From: Planctomycetota bacterium
Lineage (GTDB): Bacteria > Planctomycetota > MHYJ01 > WSZJ01 > JACPWG01
NCBI GenBank assembly: GCA_016197205.1
Contig: JACPWG010000183.1
Location: 124,001-188,000 of the forward strand
Direction: 5' to 3'
Length of the DNA: 64,000 nt
Shown here: positions 36,536 to 46,263 of the stretch, in pieces
How the letters are laid out: each line of letters begins with the position of its first letter
How positions within the stretch are numbered: the first letter of the stretch is position 1
The notes under the pieces: generated by a model
Told to the model about the DNA's origin: nothing
What the model saw: only the letters and a program-made list of their open reading frames with translations
Databases searched by the model: none
Made by a program: the position numbers and the translations under genes

Positions 36536-37264
36536 ATGGCGTCCTCCACCCGTCTGCGTCCCCCCCATCCCGGTGAAGTGCTGTACCCGGAGTCGGATGG
36601 CAAGCTGATGGCGGACACCGACGAACACCGCTACGTCATGACCTACCTCATCGAGGCCCTTCGTCTCTGGTTCGCCGTGGCCGTGGCCGCGGACGTGTAC
36701 GTCTCCGGCAACCTAATGATGTACTACGTCGCGGGAGACACCAACATCAGGGTTTCCCCCGACATCTTCGTCGTGAAGGGCGTGGCGAAGCGCTTTCGGC
36801 GAGTCTACAAAGTCTGGGAGGAGGGGAAGGCTCCGGCGGTCGTGATCGAGGTGTCCAGCCGGGGCACGAAATCGGAGGACCTGACTTCGAAATTCGAACT
36901 GTACCGGGACGTGCTGAAGGTGAAGGAATACTACGTATACGATCCGTTGCGGGAGTATCTACCGACCCGGCTGCGGGCCTGGGAGAGGAAGGGCGGTCGG
37001 TACGTGGAGCGTCGGGTCGTGGGCGGACGGATCGGCAGCCGTGAGCTGGGGCTGGAGCTGGTGGATCGGGACGGCCGTCTGCGGCTCGTAGGCCCGAACG
37101 GTGAGGAGTTGCCGGACCTGCAGGAATCGGAGGAGGCGCGGCGGAAAGAGGCGGAGGGTCGTCGGCAGGAGGCGGAGGGTCGGCTGCTCGCTGAGGCTGA
37201 GGTCTTGCGCCTCCGCGAGGAGCTGGCACGGCTGCGCCGCGAACAGGACGGCGGGCGCGGCTAG
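36536..37264 (+). CDS. Uma2-family (DUF820) putative endonuclease with coiled-coil tail
   Basis: 242 residues. The PD-(D/E)xK-like core is visible: SPDIFVVKG (Asp), AVVIEVSS (Glu) and the following Lys-rich segment, with the RDVLKVKEYYVYDP strand typical of Uma2. The last 50 residues are a charged coiled coil (EEARRKEAEGRRQEAEG) also common in the family. Uma2 genes are highly multiplied in planctomycetes and cyanobacteria; their role remains unclear. GAGGAG lies about 10 bp before the ATG. Confidence 0.85.
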   Translation: MASSTRLRPPHPGEVLYPESDGKLMADTDEHRYVMTYLIEALRLWFAVAVAADVYVSGNLMMYYVAGDTNIRVSPDIFVVKGVAKRFRRVYKVWEEGKAPAVVIEVSSRGTKSEDLTSKFELYRDVLKVKEYYVYDPLREYLPTRLRAWERKGGRYVERRVVGGRIGSRELGLELVDRDGRLRLVGPNGEELPDLQESEEARRKEAEGRRQEAEGRLLAEAEVLRLREELARLRREQDGGRG

Positions 37265-37315
37265 GACCGGCCGCAGGGGTGCCCGCCTTGAGAGGGCCTC
37301 CCCGCTCGCCCTCGC

Positions 37316-38488
37316 TCACCCCCGCCCACCCAGCCGCACGAGCTCGCGGTAGATCGCCTCGAGCTCGCTCGCCTGGCGCGAGAGGCCGAAGCGGCTCTCG
37401 GCGGCGCGGCGGGCGGCGCGGCCCATCTCGCGGCGGGTGTCCGGCCGGCGGGCGAGCGTCACCATCGCTTCGGCCAGCCGCTCCGGGGTGTCGTCCACGA
37501 CGAGACCCGTGCGCCCGTCCTCCACGATCTCGGGCAGCATCCCGCGCCGCGCGACGACCGCCGGCCGTCCCATCGCCATCACCTCGCGCACCGCCCTGCA
37601 GGACCCGTCCGAGCCCGGCACCAGGAAGACCTTGAAGTCGAGGGTCGCGAGCGCGTCCACGTAGTCGTCCGAACGATACCCGGAGAAGACCACCCGGTCC
37701 GCGATGCCCAGCTCGCGCGCGGGCCGAATCGCGACGCTTTCGCGGTGCGTCCCGCGGCCGACGACCAGGGCCTTCAGGTTGGGCACCTCGCGTGCCGCGA
37801 GGGCGACCGCGCGCAGAAAGACGTCGAACCGCCGGTGGCGCTGCATGCGCGCGACGATGCCGACGACCACGTCCTCCCGGCCCAGCCCCAGCTCGGGCCG
37901 CAGGTCGCGCGCCGGGCGCTCGGGCCGGAAGCGCTCCAGGTCGACCGCCCCCTCGATCGACCACACCCGCTCGGGCGGCAGCGAAAAGGTCGCGCCGTCC
38001 TCGATCGCGGCCGCGCGCGAGACGGAGACGTAGCCGTCGGTCAGCCGATTCATCAGCAGCACGTGGCCGAGGTGCGGGGCGAGCGGGACGCCCTTGTGGT
38101 TCGTGCGCAGGATGGGGATGGGGCGTGCGAGGCGCGCCCGCCGCGCGGCGAGTCCGCCGAGGCAGTGGTCGTGGGAGAGGTGGCAGTGGAGGAGGTCGAA
38201 GCGTCCGCGCTCGAGCACGCGCGTGAGCAGCCGCAGGTCGCGTGCGTTTTCGAGGAGGCCGCGGCCGGTGAGGTAGCGGTCGAGGGCGAAGGTCGTGTCC
38301 GGCTCGAGCCCGCGTGCGCGGGCCTTCGCGAGGATCGACTGGCCGCCGGCGCGTTCCACGCGCGCGGGGGGGCGGCGGCAGGCGAAGACGGTCTCGTGGC
38401 CGAGCGAGCGGAGGGCGAGGCAGAGGTTGACGGTCGGCTCCGCCGGGCCGGTCCACTTCCAGTCGGAGAAGAGATGGAGGACGCGCAT
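37316..38488 (-). CDS. GT4-family glycosyltransferase
   Basis: 390 residues with a GT-B fold. The N-terminal half begins MRVLHLFSDWKWTGPAEPTV, with the loop that binds the acceptor or phosphate. The C-terminal half has VVVGIVARMQRHRRFDVFL, LVVGRG and the nucleotide-sugar-binding stretch GSDGSCRAVREVMAMGRPVV-like (E-x7-E variant). It should transfer a sugar from a nucleotide donor to a lipid or polysaccharide. It follows the MJ0042-metalloprotease gene by 31 bp on the same strand, so the two may be co-transcribed. Confidence 0.85.
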   Translation of the reverse strand: MRVLHLFSDWKWTGPAEPTVNLCLALRSLGHETVFACRRPPARVERAGGQSILAKARARGLEPDTTFALDRYLTGRGLLENARDLRLLTRVLERGRFDLLHCHLSHDHCLGGLAARRARLARPIPILRTNHKGVPLAPHLGHVLLMNRLTDGYVSVSRAAAIEDGATFSLPPERVWSIEGAVDLERFRPERPARDLRPELGLGREDVVVGIVARMQRHRRFDVFLRAVALAAREVPNLKALVVGRGTHRESVAIRPARELGIADRVVFSGYRSDDYVDALATLDFKVFLVPGSDGSCRAVREVMAMGRPAVVARRGMLPEIVEDGRTGLVVDDTPERLAEAMVTLARRPDTRREMGRAARRAAESRFGLSRQASELEAIYRELVRLGGRG

Positions 38489-38519
38489 GCGAGGGGCGCG
38501 GAACCGCGGCGCCGCGGCG

Positions 38520-40532
38520 CTACTTCAGGTCTTCGACGTACTTGATCCACTCGTCCTGAAGCGCCGCGGGATCGCCGAAGATCTCCTTGAACGTGGCCTC
38601 GCCCCCTTGGCCGTAGACCTCCTTCTTGAAGTACTCCTCGAACTTCGCTTTGTACTTCCCGTTCTCGTGCTTGTAGAAGAAGTGGGTGAGGGACCACGAC
38701 TCGGCGTAGTAGATGCCGATCTTCTGCTGGGTCGGGTCCTTCATCGCCTCCCCGACGACCTCGGGATACTCGCGCTGGACCAGCTTGTCGAGGGGGACGA
38801 ACTTCTTGTGCCGCAGGGCCGCCTTGATGGCGGGCAGGTATTTCGTCGTGGAGACCTCGCCGAGGATGAACCCCTCCTTGGGGTCGCGCTTGAAGTTCTC
38901 GAAGTAGGTGGCGACGCCTTCCGTGAACCAGAACATGTTCCGATCTTTTTTTCCCTTCGACATGGTGGCGAAGTCCACGAGCTGGTGCATGCCCTCGTGG
39001 AAGATGGTCTCGTACGGGTCGGGGCAGTCGTTGTAGATCATGAGGCGCTTCTTGCCGCCCTGCTCGTAGTGGCCGCCGGCGTAGGGCGGGATGCCGATCG
39101 TCTGACCGTACTTCATGTAGGCATCGCGGTCCTCGAAGACGAAGATGACGACGACCGCCTCCTTCATGTCCTTGAGCTCGAACTTCTCCGCGTACATCTT
39201 GTAGAAGGCGTCGAAGAGGTGGCTCGTGATCTCCGAAAAGTCCGAGAGCCGGAGGTCGGACGCGTACTTTTTGGATTTCTGGAGGCAGAGCAGGTAGGGC
39301 TTGGCGTCGAGGAACTCGATGTCGGGTCCGCTGGCGGGCTGGCCGAATTCCGCGGTCAGCTCTTTTTTTCGCTTGTAGACGTCGCGTCCGCGCTCGTCCA
39401 TGGACGCGAGCAGCTCGGCCTCGTCCTTGAACTTCTTGGCCCGCTCCGCGAGCGCCTCCACCATGTCGGCCGGCTGCCAGGAGCCTTCGTAAAGGACAAG
39501 GCCGTTTCGTTTGTTGGCCCCGGCGTGGTTCTTGTTGATCTTGAGGACTTTGCCGTTCAGGCGTTCCGCCTCGTCCTTCAGGCCGTGCTTGTCGCACCAC
39601 TCGACCAGCTCCCAGTGGGCGTTGGCATCGTCGACCCCGAGGGTCTGGACCCTCTGCATGAGCACGGCGCGGAACCGCTCGACCATCTGCTTCGGATCGA
39701 GCTTCCCGGCCACCTCGTACAGCTCGTCCCTCTCCTTCACCATCCCCTTCTGCTCGCACCAGGACGCGAGGCCGAGGACCTGGCCGATCTCCTGCAGGTT
39801 GGTCTTCGCCTTTTTGGAAGCGAAGTCGTCGGCGGGCGCCGCGCCGGAGCCTTGCGCGCCGCCGCCGGGCCCTTTCTTGGTTTCGTTCGGATTGCCGCCG
39901 AGCGAGTAGACAAGAAGGCCGACGGCCGCCACCATGGCGCCGACGGAACCGACCATGAGCAGGATCGGGTTCGAGGACTTGGGCGCGGCCTTGCGGTCCT
40001 TCCCGCCCCCGCCGGCGGCTCGGCGTTCCTTGGAGAGGTCGCGGGCTTCGCGTGCGCCCGCGGCGCCGGCCCCGAAGCCGCCGCCGGGCGCGGACTTCCG
40101 AACGGTCCGCGTGGTCGCGCCTGGGTTCGGGATGCGACGGGTCCCGCCGGCGGCGGGCCCGGAAGCCGCGGGGACGGCCGTGCCCGGCGCCTTCGGCGTC
40201 GCGCGGGTCGGCGGCTTCGAGATCTTCACCTGGACGGAGGCGTCGCGCGACTCTTCGTAGTTGTTGGGGGAGACGTGCCAGTCATGCTTGGGCGCCTCGG
40301 AGTCCTCGGGAAAGAAGGAGTCCTCGGCGTTCTTCTTGCCGGCGGGGCTGGAGGGGGCGCCGGTCGCCGCCGCGGGCTTTGACGCGGGAGCGGGAGCGGG
40401 GGCTGACGGAGAGGCGGCGCCGTCGGGGACCACGAAGACCGCCTTGCACTTCGCGCAGCGGAGCTTGGATCCGGGCTTGTAGGGGCTGACGTCGAACTTG
40501 GATCCACAACTCGTGCATTCGGCGATCTTCAT
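38520..40532 (-). CDS. MJ0042-type zinc finger, membrane-anchored HExxH protein (paralogue 1)
   Basis: 670 residues from the ATG at 40532. Order: zinc finger with C6xxC9 and C26xxC29 (CTSCGSKFDVSPYKPG), a Pro/Ala-rich linker, one TM helix (about 185-212), a helical region, then a predicted zinc peptidase. The HEGMHQ motif (about 512-517) is followed some 20 residues later by FTEGVATYFE, which gives the HExxH...E ligand set of gluzincins. It resembles the DUF1570 proteins of planctomycetes. With the finger on one side of the membrane and the peptidase on the other, it could sense and cut. Its neighbour is a full paralogue. Confidence 0.8.
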   Translation of the reverse strand: MKIAECTSCGSKFDVSPYKPGSKLRCAKCKAVFVVPDGAASPSAPAPAPASKPAAATGAPSSPAGKKNAEDSFFPEDSEAPKHDWHVSPNNYEESRDASVQVKISKPPTRATPKAPGTAVPAASGPAAGGTRRIPNPGATTRTVRKSAPGGGFGAGAAGAREARDLSKERRAAGGGGKDRKAAPKSSNPILLMVGSVGAMVAAVGLLVYSLGGNPNETKKGPGGGAQGSGAAPADDFASKKAKTNLQEIGQVLGLASWCEQKGMVKERDELYEVAGKLDPKQMVERFRAVLMQRVQTLGVDDANAHWELVEWCDKHGLKDEAERLNGKVLKINKNHAGANKRNGLVLYEGSWQPADMVEALAERAKKFKDEAELLASMDERGRDVYKRKKELTAEFGQPASGPDIEFLDAKPYLLCLQKSKKYASDLRLSDFSEITSHLFDAFYKMYAEKFELKDMKEAVVVIFVFEDRDAYMKYGQTIGIPPYAGGHYEQGGKKRLMIYNDCPDPYETIFHEGMHQLVDFATMSKGKKDRNMFWFTEGVATYFENFKRDPKEGFILGEVSTTKYLPAIKAALRHKKFVPLDKLVQREYPEVVGEAMKDPTQQKIGIYYAESWSLTHFFYKHENGKYKAKFEEYFKKEVYGQGGEATFKEIFGDPAALQDEWIKYVEDLK

Positions 40533-40715
40533 TCCGAGCGCTCCTGTGGGCCGCGCGGCCCCGCGAAGGCGGTGGCGGATCGGGGTAGAGACAAGCGGAG
40601 CATTATAGTATGCGGCGGAGGGAGATTTCAAGAACTTCGGGCATGATTCCGCCCCGCATCCCCCGTAGGTCAGGCGCAGGAGTCGCAGCTCGGACCTCGT
40701 CCTCGCCCGGCGCGG

Positions 40716-42776
40716 CTACTTCAGCCCCTGGAGGTAGTCGAGCACCCTGCCCTCCAGCGCCTTCGGGTCGCCGAAGGCCGCCTGGAAGGCCTCCACCCCG
40801 CCCTCGCCGTTGATCTCCTTCCGGAAGTACTCTTCGAACTTCGCCCGGTATTTCCCGCCGTCGGCGTTGTAGAAGTAGTGCGTGAGCAGCCAGGATTGGG
40901 CGTAGTAGAGCCCCTCGAGCATGCCCGTGGGATCCTGCCGTGCGGTCCGCTTCGCCTCGCCATAGTCCTGTGTCGTCAGCACCTCCAGCGGGATGAGCGC
41001 CTTGGCGCGGAGGGCGCTCTTGAGCGTGCCGACCGAGGAGGACGCGACCTCGCCGAGGATGAACCCCTGCTTGGGGTCTCGTCGGAAGGCCTCGAAGTAC
41101 GTTGCGATCCCCTCGGTGAACCAGAACATGTTGCCCGCCTCCTTCCCCTTGGCGAGGGTCGCGAAGTGCACGAGTTGGTGCGTCCCCTCGTGGAAGACGG
41201 TCTCGTACGGTTCCGCGGCGTCATTCGGGATCATCAGCCGCTTGTTGTCCAGCTCGTAGTGGGCCGCGCCGCGGCCGGGAAAACCCCGCGATTCGCGGTA
41301 TTTCACGTAGGCGTCGTCGTCCTCGAAAACGAAGACCACGACGACCTCTTCCGCCATGCTGGTGAGCTGGAACTTCTCGGCGTATTGCGCGTAGAATTTC
41401 CCGAAGAGGTGGTGCAGGATCTCCGAAAAGTCGGAGAGCCGGATGTCCGCGGCGTACTTCTTCGATTTCTGGAGGCAGAGGAGGTACGGCTTGTCGTCGA
41501 GGAACTCGATCTCCGGCGCGCCGTCCTGGACGAACTCGGACACGAGGGACTTCTTGGTCTTGTAGACCCTGCGCTCGCGCTCCGACATGCGAGCGAGCAT
41601 GTCGGCCTCGTCCTTGAAAGTCTTCCGCCGCTCCTCCAGGACGGCGACCATGTCCTTGGGCTCGTACTTCCCTTCGTAGAGGACGTTGCCGACGCGGGTG
41701 TTCGCCTGGGCGTGGTTCTTGTTGAGCTTGAGGACCTGGTCGGTGAGGCGTTCGGCATCGTCCGCGAGCTTGTGCTGGTCGCACCACTCGACAAGCTTCC
41801 ACAGCTCGCCCGCCTCGCCGACCGGCAGGAGCTGGAGCTTCGCGCTCAAGGCGGCCTTGAAGACCGGCGCCATGGCCTTGGGGTCGAGGACCAGCGCCTT
41901 CTCGTAGAGGTCGTCCCGTTCCTTCACGAGCCCCTTCAGGTCGCACCAGTAGGCGAGGTCGTTGAGCTGCTTGAAGTTCTTGAGGTCGGTGCGGGCCAGC
42001 CGCGTCGCGAACTCTTCGGCGGGCGTGCGCGCCGCCACGACCGCGGACCCGTTGCCCGCGCCCTTCGAGTCGGGGGAGGAGGTGCTCGAGAGGAGGAACC
42101 ACGCCCCGGCGGCGAGCGCGAGCGCAACCGCGCCGGCGCCCGCGAGCAGCAGGGCCGGAGGGGGAGAGGAGCGGCCTCCGTGGGCGCGGTGTCCGCCCGA
42201 GCCTTTGCGGCGACCGGTGGGCTCCTCGGGCGCGGGCGGGACGCCGCGCGAACCGGCGGGCGGGGTGCCGCCCAGTCGCCGCGACCCGCCTGTGGGCGTG
42301 CCCGCGCCGCCGACGCCGCGCGTGCCGACGGGCGGAGTGCCGCCGGGGCGGCCGCGGCCGGCGGCGAGCGCACGCGCGCCGACCGGGGGCGTGCCGCCCG
42401 TGCGGGCGCGCGGTGGGTCGATGCGGCCCTGACCCGCGGGGAGCGGGGCCTGCGTAGGCCAGCGGGTCTGGCGGACGGGCGGGTGGGGGGCGGGCTTCCC
42501 GCCGCCGCCGCCGGGGTCCGCCTGCCAGTCGTGCCGCGGGGTCTGGGCCTCAGCGGGAAAAAAAGACGACTCCGGGCTCTTCGCGGGCGGCGAAACGGCG
42601 GCGGCCGGGGTGGGGGCCGGGGGAGGGGGCGGCTCGGGCAGCGGCGGGGGTGAGGGGAAGAACGCGTCCTCGGGCACGACGAAGATGCCGCGGCAGGCTG
42701 CGCAACGAAGCTGGGCCCCGGGCGGGAATGCGGTGACGTCGAACCTCGCGCCGCACTGGCACTGGGCAAGTCTCAA
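40716..42776 (-). CDS. MJ0042-type zinc finger, membrane-anchored HExxH protein (paralogue 2)
   Basis: 686 residues with the same plan as the next gene downstream. N-terminal finger (CQCGARFDV...CAACRG; the first pair is spaced CxC), a long linker with five or more repeats of GTPPVG(A/T)R, a TM helix, then the peptidase-like domain with HEGTHQ (about 528-533) and FTEGIATYFEAF. The two proteins share long identical segments around the active site, so the pair arose by tandem duplication. The gap between them is 183 bp. Confidence 0.8.
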   Translation of the reverse strand: MRLAQCQCGARFDVTAFPPGAQLRCAACRGIFVVPEDAFFPSPPPLPEPPPPPAPTPAAAVSPPAKSPESSFFPAEAQTPRHDWQADPGGGGGKPAPHPPVRQTRWPTQAPLPAGQGRIDPPRARTGGTPPVGARALAAGRGRPGGTPPVGTRGVGGAGTPTGGSRRLGGTPPAGSRGVPPAPEEPTGRRKGSGGHRAHGGRSSPPPALLLAGAGAVALALAAGAWFLLSSTSSPDSKGAGNGSAVVAARTPAEEFATRLARTDLKNFKQLNDLAYWCDLKGLVKERDDLYEKALVLDPKAMAPVFKAALSAKLQLLPVGEAGELWKLVEWCDQHKLADDAERLTDQVLKLNKNHAQANTRVGNVLYEGKYEPKDMVAVLEERRKTFKDEADMLARMSERERRVYKTKKSLVSEFVQDGAPEIEFLDDKPYLLCLQKSKKYAADIRLSDFSEILHHLFGKFYAQYAEKFQLTSMAEEVVVVFVFEDDDAYVKYRESRGFPGRGAAHYELDNKRLMIPNDAAEPYETVFHEGTHQLVHFATLAKGKEAGNMFWFTEGIATYFEAFRRDPKQGFILGEVASSSVGTLKSALRAKALIPLEVLTTQDYGEAKRTARQDPTGMLEGLYYAQSWLLTHYFYNADGGKYRAKFEEYFRKEINGEGGVEAFQAAFGDPKALEGRVLDYLQGLK

Positions 42777-42986
42777 GGCGCACCCTCCGTAGGCTGAACG
42801 CTGAGTCCCGATATACTACCGGAGAGGTGGAGTGCTTTGCAAGGGCGCGGAAGCGGCGAGGTCGGTGGGGTGTCCGCTCCGGGGCCAGGGGAGAGACGGA
42901 AGGGCGGGGGTGTGCGGGGGGAAGGAGGCGCCGGCGGGGATGGGGCCGGCCGCGATCGGGCGCGGCCGGCCCCCTGCGTGTGAAGT

Positions 42987-44054
42987 CTAGAGTCCGACGC
43001 CCGAGGTGTAGCCGCCATGGAACCAGCGGGCCGCGCCGCCGAACCAGATGTGCTGCCACGCGCCGCTGGAACCGAGCGGGACGTAGAGTTCGCCGTGATG
43101 CGCCTGGCCCTGGATGGCGAAGCCGGTGGAGGGGCCGCTGCGGACGTTGAGCGCGTCGGCGGTGACCTTGCGCGCCGTCGCGTGCACGTGCGTCAGGTAG
43201 CCGCCGTGGCACCAGCCGGTGTGGCCGTTGAACCATACTTTCCGCCACGCTCCGGAGGCGGCCATCGAGACGTAGACCTGGCCGTCGTGCACGCCGCCCA
43301 CGATGCCGTTCGCCGTGGACGGGCCGCTGCGGACGTTCAGGTTCGGCACGGTGACCTTCATCGCCGCGAGGGAGCCGCTGGAACTGGGAGGCGCGGGGGG
43401 AGGAGCGACCGACCCGCCGCCGCCACCGCCGCCGGCGAGGACGAGCGACATGAAGTGGGGCCAGTTCCAGTGCGGACCCGGATCCCAGTGGTGGCCGGAC
43501 CCGCCGAACCCGCTCCCGTCCGGGTCAGGGACCTCCGCGTGCGCGATGATGTGGTGGCGGTCCTTCGGGATGTGGTAGGTGTCGCAGAGCCAGCGCACGA
43601 GCGCGGCGGAGGCGTGATACTCGGCCTCCGTGAAGCCGCCGTGCGCGGCGAAGCCCGCGTGCTCGATCCCGATCGACTTGGTGTTGACCGACCAGTTGCC
43701 CGCGTGCCACGCGATGTTGTGGTCCGCGACCATCTGCGTGATGTGGCCTTCGTAGCCGATTACATAGTGGGCGCTCACGTGCGAACTGGGGTTCGCCATG
43801 TGGGCGATGGCGCCGGACGCGCCCCCCTCGATGTCGTGGATGACCACGTACTGCAGGTGGCGCGGGCCGGAGGGCGTGTAGTTCGACGACGCGGCCGGTA
43901 CCCAGCTCGTGGGCGGCTTCGGCGTGGCGAGGGCAGTCCGGGGGCATGCGAACGCAACAAAGACGATTGCGCCCGCGAGGGTCATCCCCTGGCCCAGTGC
44001 TCTTCCCCTCCACGCGCCCCGCCGTGTCCCTTTGCCGCCGCTGGTGCTATCCAT
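42987..44054 (-). CDS. N-acetylmuramoyl-L-alanine amidase with two SH3b domains
   Basis: 355 residues from the ATG at 44054. A basic N-terminus and hydrophobic stretch (about 20-42) form a signal peptide. The Amidase_2 domain (about 60-215) has the zinc His in VVIHDIEGG, the GIEHAGF strand, AHAEVPDPDG and HHWDPGPHWNW. After a glycine/proline linker come two SH3b domains, each with LNVRSGPST. Amidases of this type cut between MurNAc and the peptide stem. It is the third peptidoglycan-cleaving specificity in the window. Confidence 0.88.
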   Translation of the reverse strand: MDSTSGGKGTRRGAWRGRALGQGMTLAGAIVFVAFACPRTALATPKPPTSWVPAASSNYTPSGPRHLQYVVIHDIEGGASGAIAHMANPSSHVSAHYVIGYEGHITQMVADHNIAWHAGNWSVNTKSIGIEHAGFAAHGGFTEAEYHASAALVRWLCDTYHIPKDRHHIIAHAEVPDPDGSGFGGSGHHWDPGPHWNWPHFMSLVLAGGGGGGGSVAPPPAPPSSSGSLAAMKVTVPNLNVRSGPSTANGIVGGVHDGQVYVSMAASGAWRKVWFNGHTGWCHGGYLTHVHATARKVTADALNVRSGPSTGFAIQGQAHHGELYVPLGSSGAWQHIWFGGAARWFHGGYTSGVGL

Positions 44055-44418
44055 CTCTTGCCGCTCCAAATCGAAGGGAGGTTTCGTGTCAAGCGCGCTG
44101 TTTGGGGACAAGCGCAAGCGGCGAGCCGGAATTCGAGCGAGGCGGGATTCGTCGAAACGCCCGTGGCGCGCGGCAGTTGCGCGCGCATCGGTCGGCGCCT
44201 GCGAAAAAAAAGACTCTGGGTGATGCCGGCGCGAGAGGATCGGAAACACGCGACGGGGAGGACGATGCAAGCCCGACTTTACAGATGCGAGCGCGTCGCG
44301 GGGTCATGGGCGAGTTTACGCCGTCCGGTGGACACGCCTACCCCCGCGATCATTTTTGGCTTCGAAACACCCTCGGATGGTATGCTGTCGCCGCGTCGCA
44401 ACGGTTGGCTTGCAATAA

Positions 44419-44685
44419 GCGTTCACCGGGGAGGCACGGAGAAACGGAGGCCTCGCGGATGACCCTCGCCGGCCCTACCGGCACGCGATCTTCCGAGAGC
44501 AAGGGTGTTGGCTCTTTTCCTGACAGGGTCACAGGATCAACGGGATACGGCATTGGAAGATCCTGTTGATCCTGTTATCCTGTCAAAACAAAGTCGCCAG
44601 CTTCTTGAAGCGGAGTGTCAGTCTCCCGGTGCATCCTCCAGAACTCCGTGCCTCCGTGGTCCTACGCACCTCCCCGTGAACGGTT
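44419..44685 (+). repeat. Composite palindromic repeat (CACGGAGG type with AGGATCAAC hairpin)
   Basis: Outer arms GCGTTCACCGGGGAGG (44419-44434) and CCTCCCCGTGAACGGT (44670-44685) parallel the element at 32580. Inside is a second palindrome: TGACAGG...ACAGGATCAAC at 44521-44541 pairs with GTTGATCCTGT...CCTGTCA ending at 44585. The gap 44055-44740 holds no gene. Confidence 0.7.
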
Positions 44686-44740
44686 ACGACTTGCAAACCG
44701 AGAAACCATTGCACTCGATGGCCCGCGTGAGGTGATCCTC

Positions 44741-46207
44741 GTGAACGACCCGCGCCCCTCCCGCCCCCAACCCGCTCGCCCGCGCACGCAGCAGGTCCCT
44801 TCCCTCTGCGTGCTCGTGCTGCTCCTGCCGCTCGCGGTCTGCGCGCCGGCCGAGGAACCGCTCAGCGGGCATTGGGAAGGCGAGCTCGACGCCGGCGGGA
44901 TGCAGCTCGTCATCCGCGTGGACTTCAAGCCCGGCGCCGCGGGGCTCGCCGCCACGATCGACATTCCGCAGCAGGGGGCCGCGGCCGTGGCGCTGACCAA
45001 CGTTCGGTTCGCCCCGCCGCAGGTCCACTTCGAGCTCCCGGCCGGGCCGGGGCTCGCCGTCTTCGAGGGCCGGCTTGCCGGAGACTCGATCGAAGGGGAC
45101 TTCACGCAGGCGGCGGCCCGGGGGCGCTTTCGCCTGACGCGTGGGAGCGCGCCGAAAAAGGCGGAGGTCCCGGTCTCCCCCCCGCCGTACGAGGAGCGCG
45201 AGGTCACGGTCACGAATGGCGCCGTCCGGCTCGCCGGCACGCTCACGGTGCCGCCCGGCCCCGGCGGCCCGCACGCGGGAGTGTACCTGATCACCGGGAG
45301 CGGCGCCCAGAACCGCGACGAGGAGCTGTTCGGCTTCAAGCCGTTCCGGGTACTCGCCGACCATCTCACGCGTCACGGCGTCGTCGTCCTGCGCTGCGAC
45401 GATCGCGGCGTGGGCGGCTCGAGCGGCGACTTCGTGCACTCCACGACGGCGGACTTCGCCGAGGATGCCCGCGCCGCGGTCGCTTTTCTCAAGACGTGCC
45501 CGGAGGTCGACCCTCGGCGCATCGGCCTCCTCGGCCACAGCGAAGGCGGCGTGGTGGCGCCGATGGCCGCGGCCGCGTCGCCGGACGTCGCGTTCATCGT
45601 CCTCCTCTCCGGCACGAGCGTGACCGGGGAGCGAGTTCTTTTTTCGCAAGGCGAGGCGATCGGGCGCGCCGCCGGCTACCCGCCGGAGCGGACCCGGGAG
45701 AACCAGGAACTGCAGAAACGCATCTTCGCGTGCGTGAGGTCGGGCACGGGCTGGGAGGAGCTGCGGGCGGAGATGAGGTCGAAGGCGCTGGCGCAGCTCG
45801 CCGCGCTCACGCCGGCCCAGCGTGCGACGATCCCCGACGCGGAGGCCTACGCGAAGAAAGCCGCGGACGGGCAGCTCGCGAACGCCCAGTTGCCGTGGTT
45901 CAAGTTCTTCCTGGACTACGATCCCGCGGAGGCGCTCGCGCGGGTGAAGTGCCCGGTGCTGGCGATCTTCGGCGAGCTGGACACGCAGGTGCTGGTCGGC
46001 GTGAACCGCCCGCCGCTCGAGGCGGCCCTTGCGAAGGCCGGGAACGCGGACGTGACCGTCGAGGTGGTGGCGAAGGCGAACCACCTCTACCAGACGGCCG
46101 TCACCGGCGGGCCGCAGGAGTATGCGCTGCTGGCGAAGGAGTTCGCGCCGGGCTTTCTGGACATGGTGCAGTCGTGGATCGCGAGGCGGACGGGGGCGGC
46201 GAAGTAG
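44741..46207 (+). CDS. Exported alpha/beta hydrolase
   Basis: 488 residues from a GTG at 44741 with GAGGTGA upstream. A signal peptide (about 20-45) and a beta-sandwich domain (about 45-150, GHWEGELDAGGMQLVI) precede the hydrolase domain. Catalytic triad candidates: Ser in GLLGHSEGG, Asp in IFGELDTQV, His in KANHLYQ. It is of the esterase/peptidase-like group often found in secreted enzymes of environmental bacteria; substrate unknown. Confidence 0.82.
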   Translation: MNDPRPSRPQPARPRTQQVPSLCVLVLLLPLAVCAPAEEPLSGHWEGELDAGGMQLVIRVDFKPGAAGLAATIDIPQQGAAAVALTNVRFAPPQVHFELPAGPGLAVFEGRLAGDSIEGDFTQAAARGRFRLTRGSAPKKAEVPVSPPPYEEREVTVTNGAVRLAGTLTVPPGPGGPHAGVYLITGSGAQNRDEELFGFKPFRVLADHLTRHGVVVLRCDDRGVGGSSGDFVHSTTADFAEDARAAVAFLKTCPEVDPRRIGLLGHSEGGVVAPMAAAASPDVAFIVLLSGTSVTGERVLFSQGEAIGRAAGYPPERTRENQELQKRIFACVRSGTGWEELRAEMRSKALAQLAALTPAQRATIPDAEAYAKKAADGQLANAQLPWFKFFLDYDPAEALARVKCPVLAIFGELDTQVLVGVNRPPLEAALAKAGNADVTVEVVAKANHLYQTAVTGGPQEYALLAKEFAPGFLDMVQSWIARRTGAAK

Positions 46208-46263
46208 CCGCGGGCGGGGGCGGTGGGCGGGGGAGCGAGCAAATCGTTGCGGAGCGAAAACTC

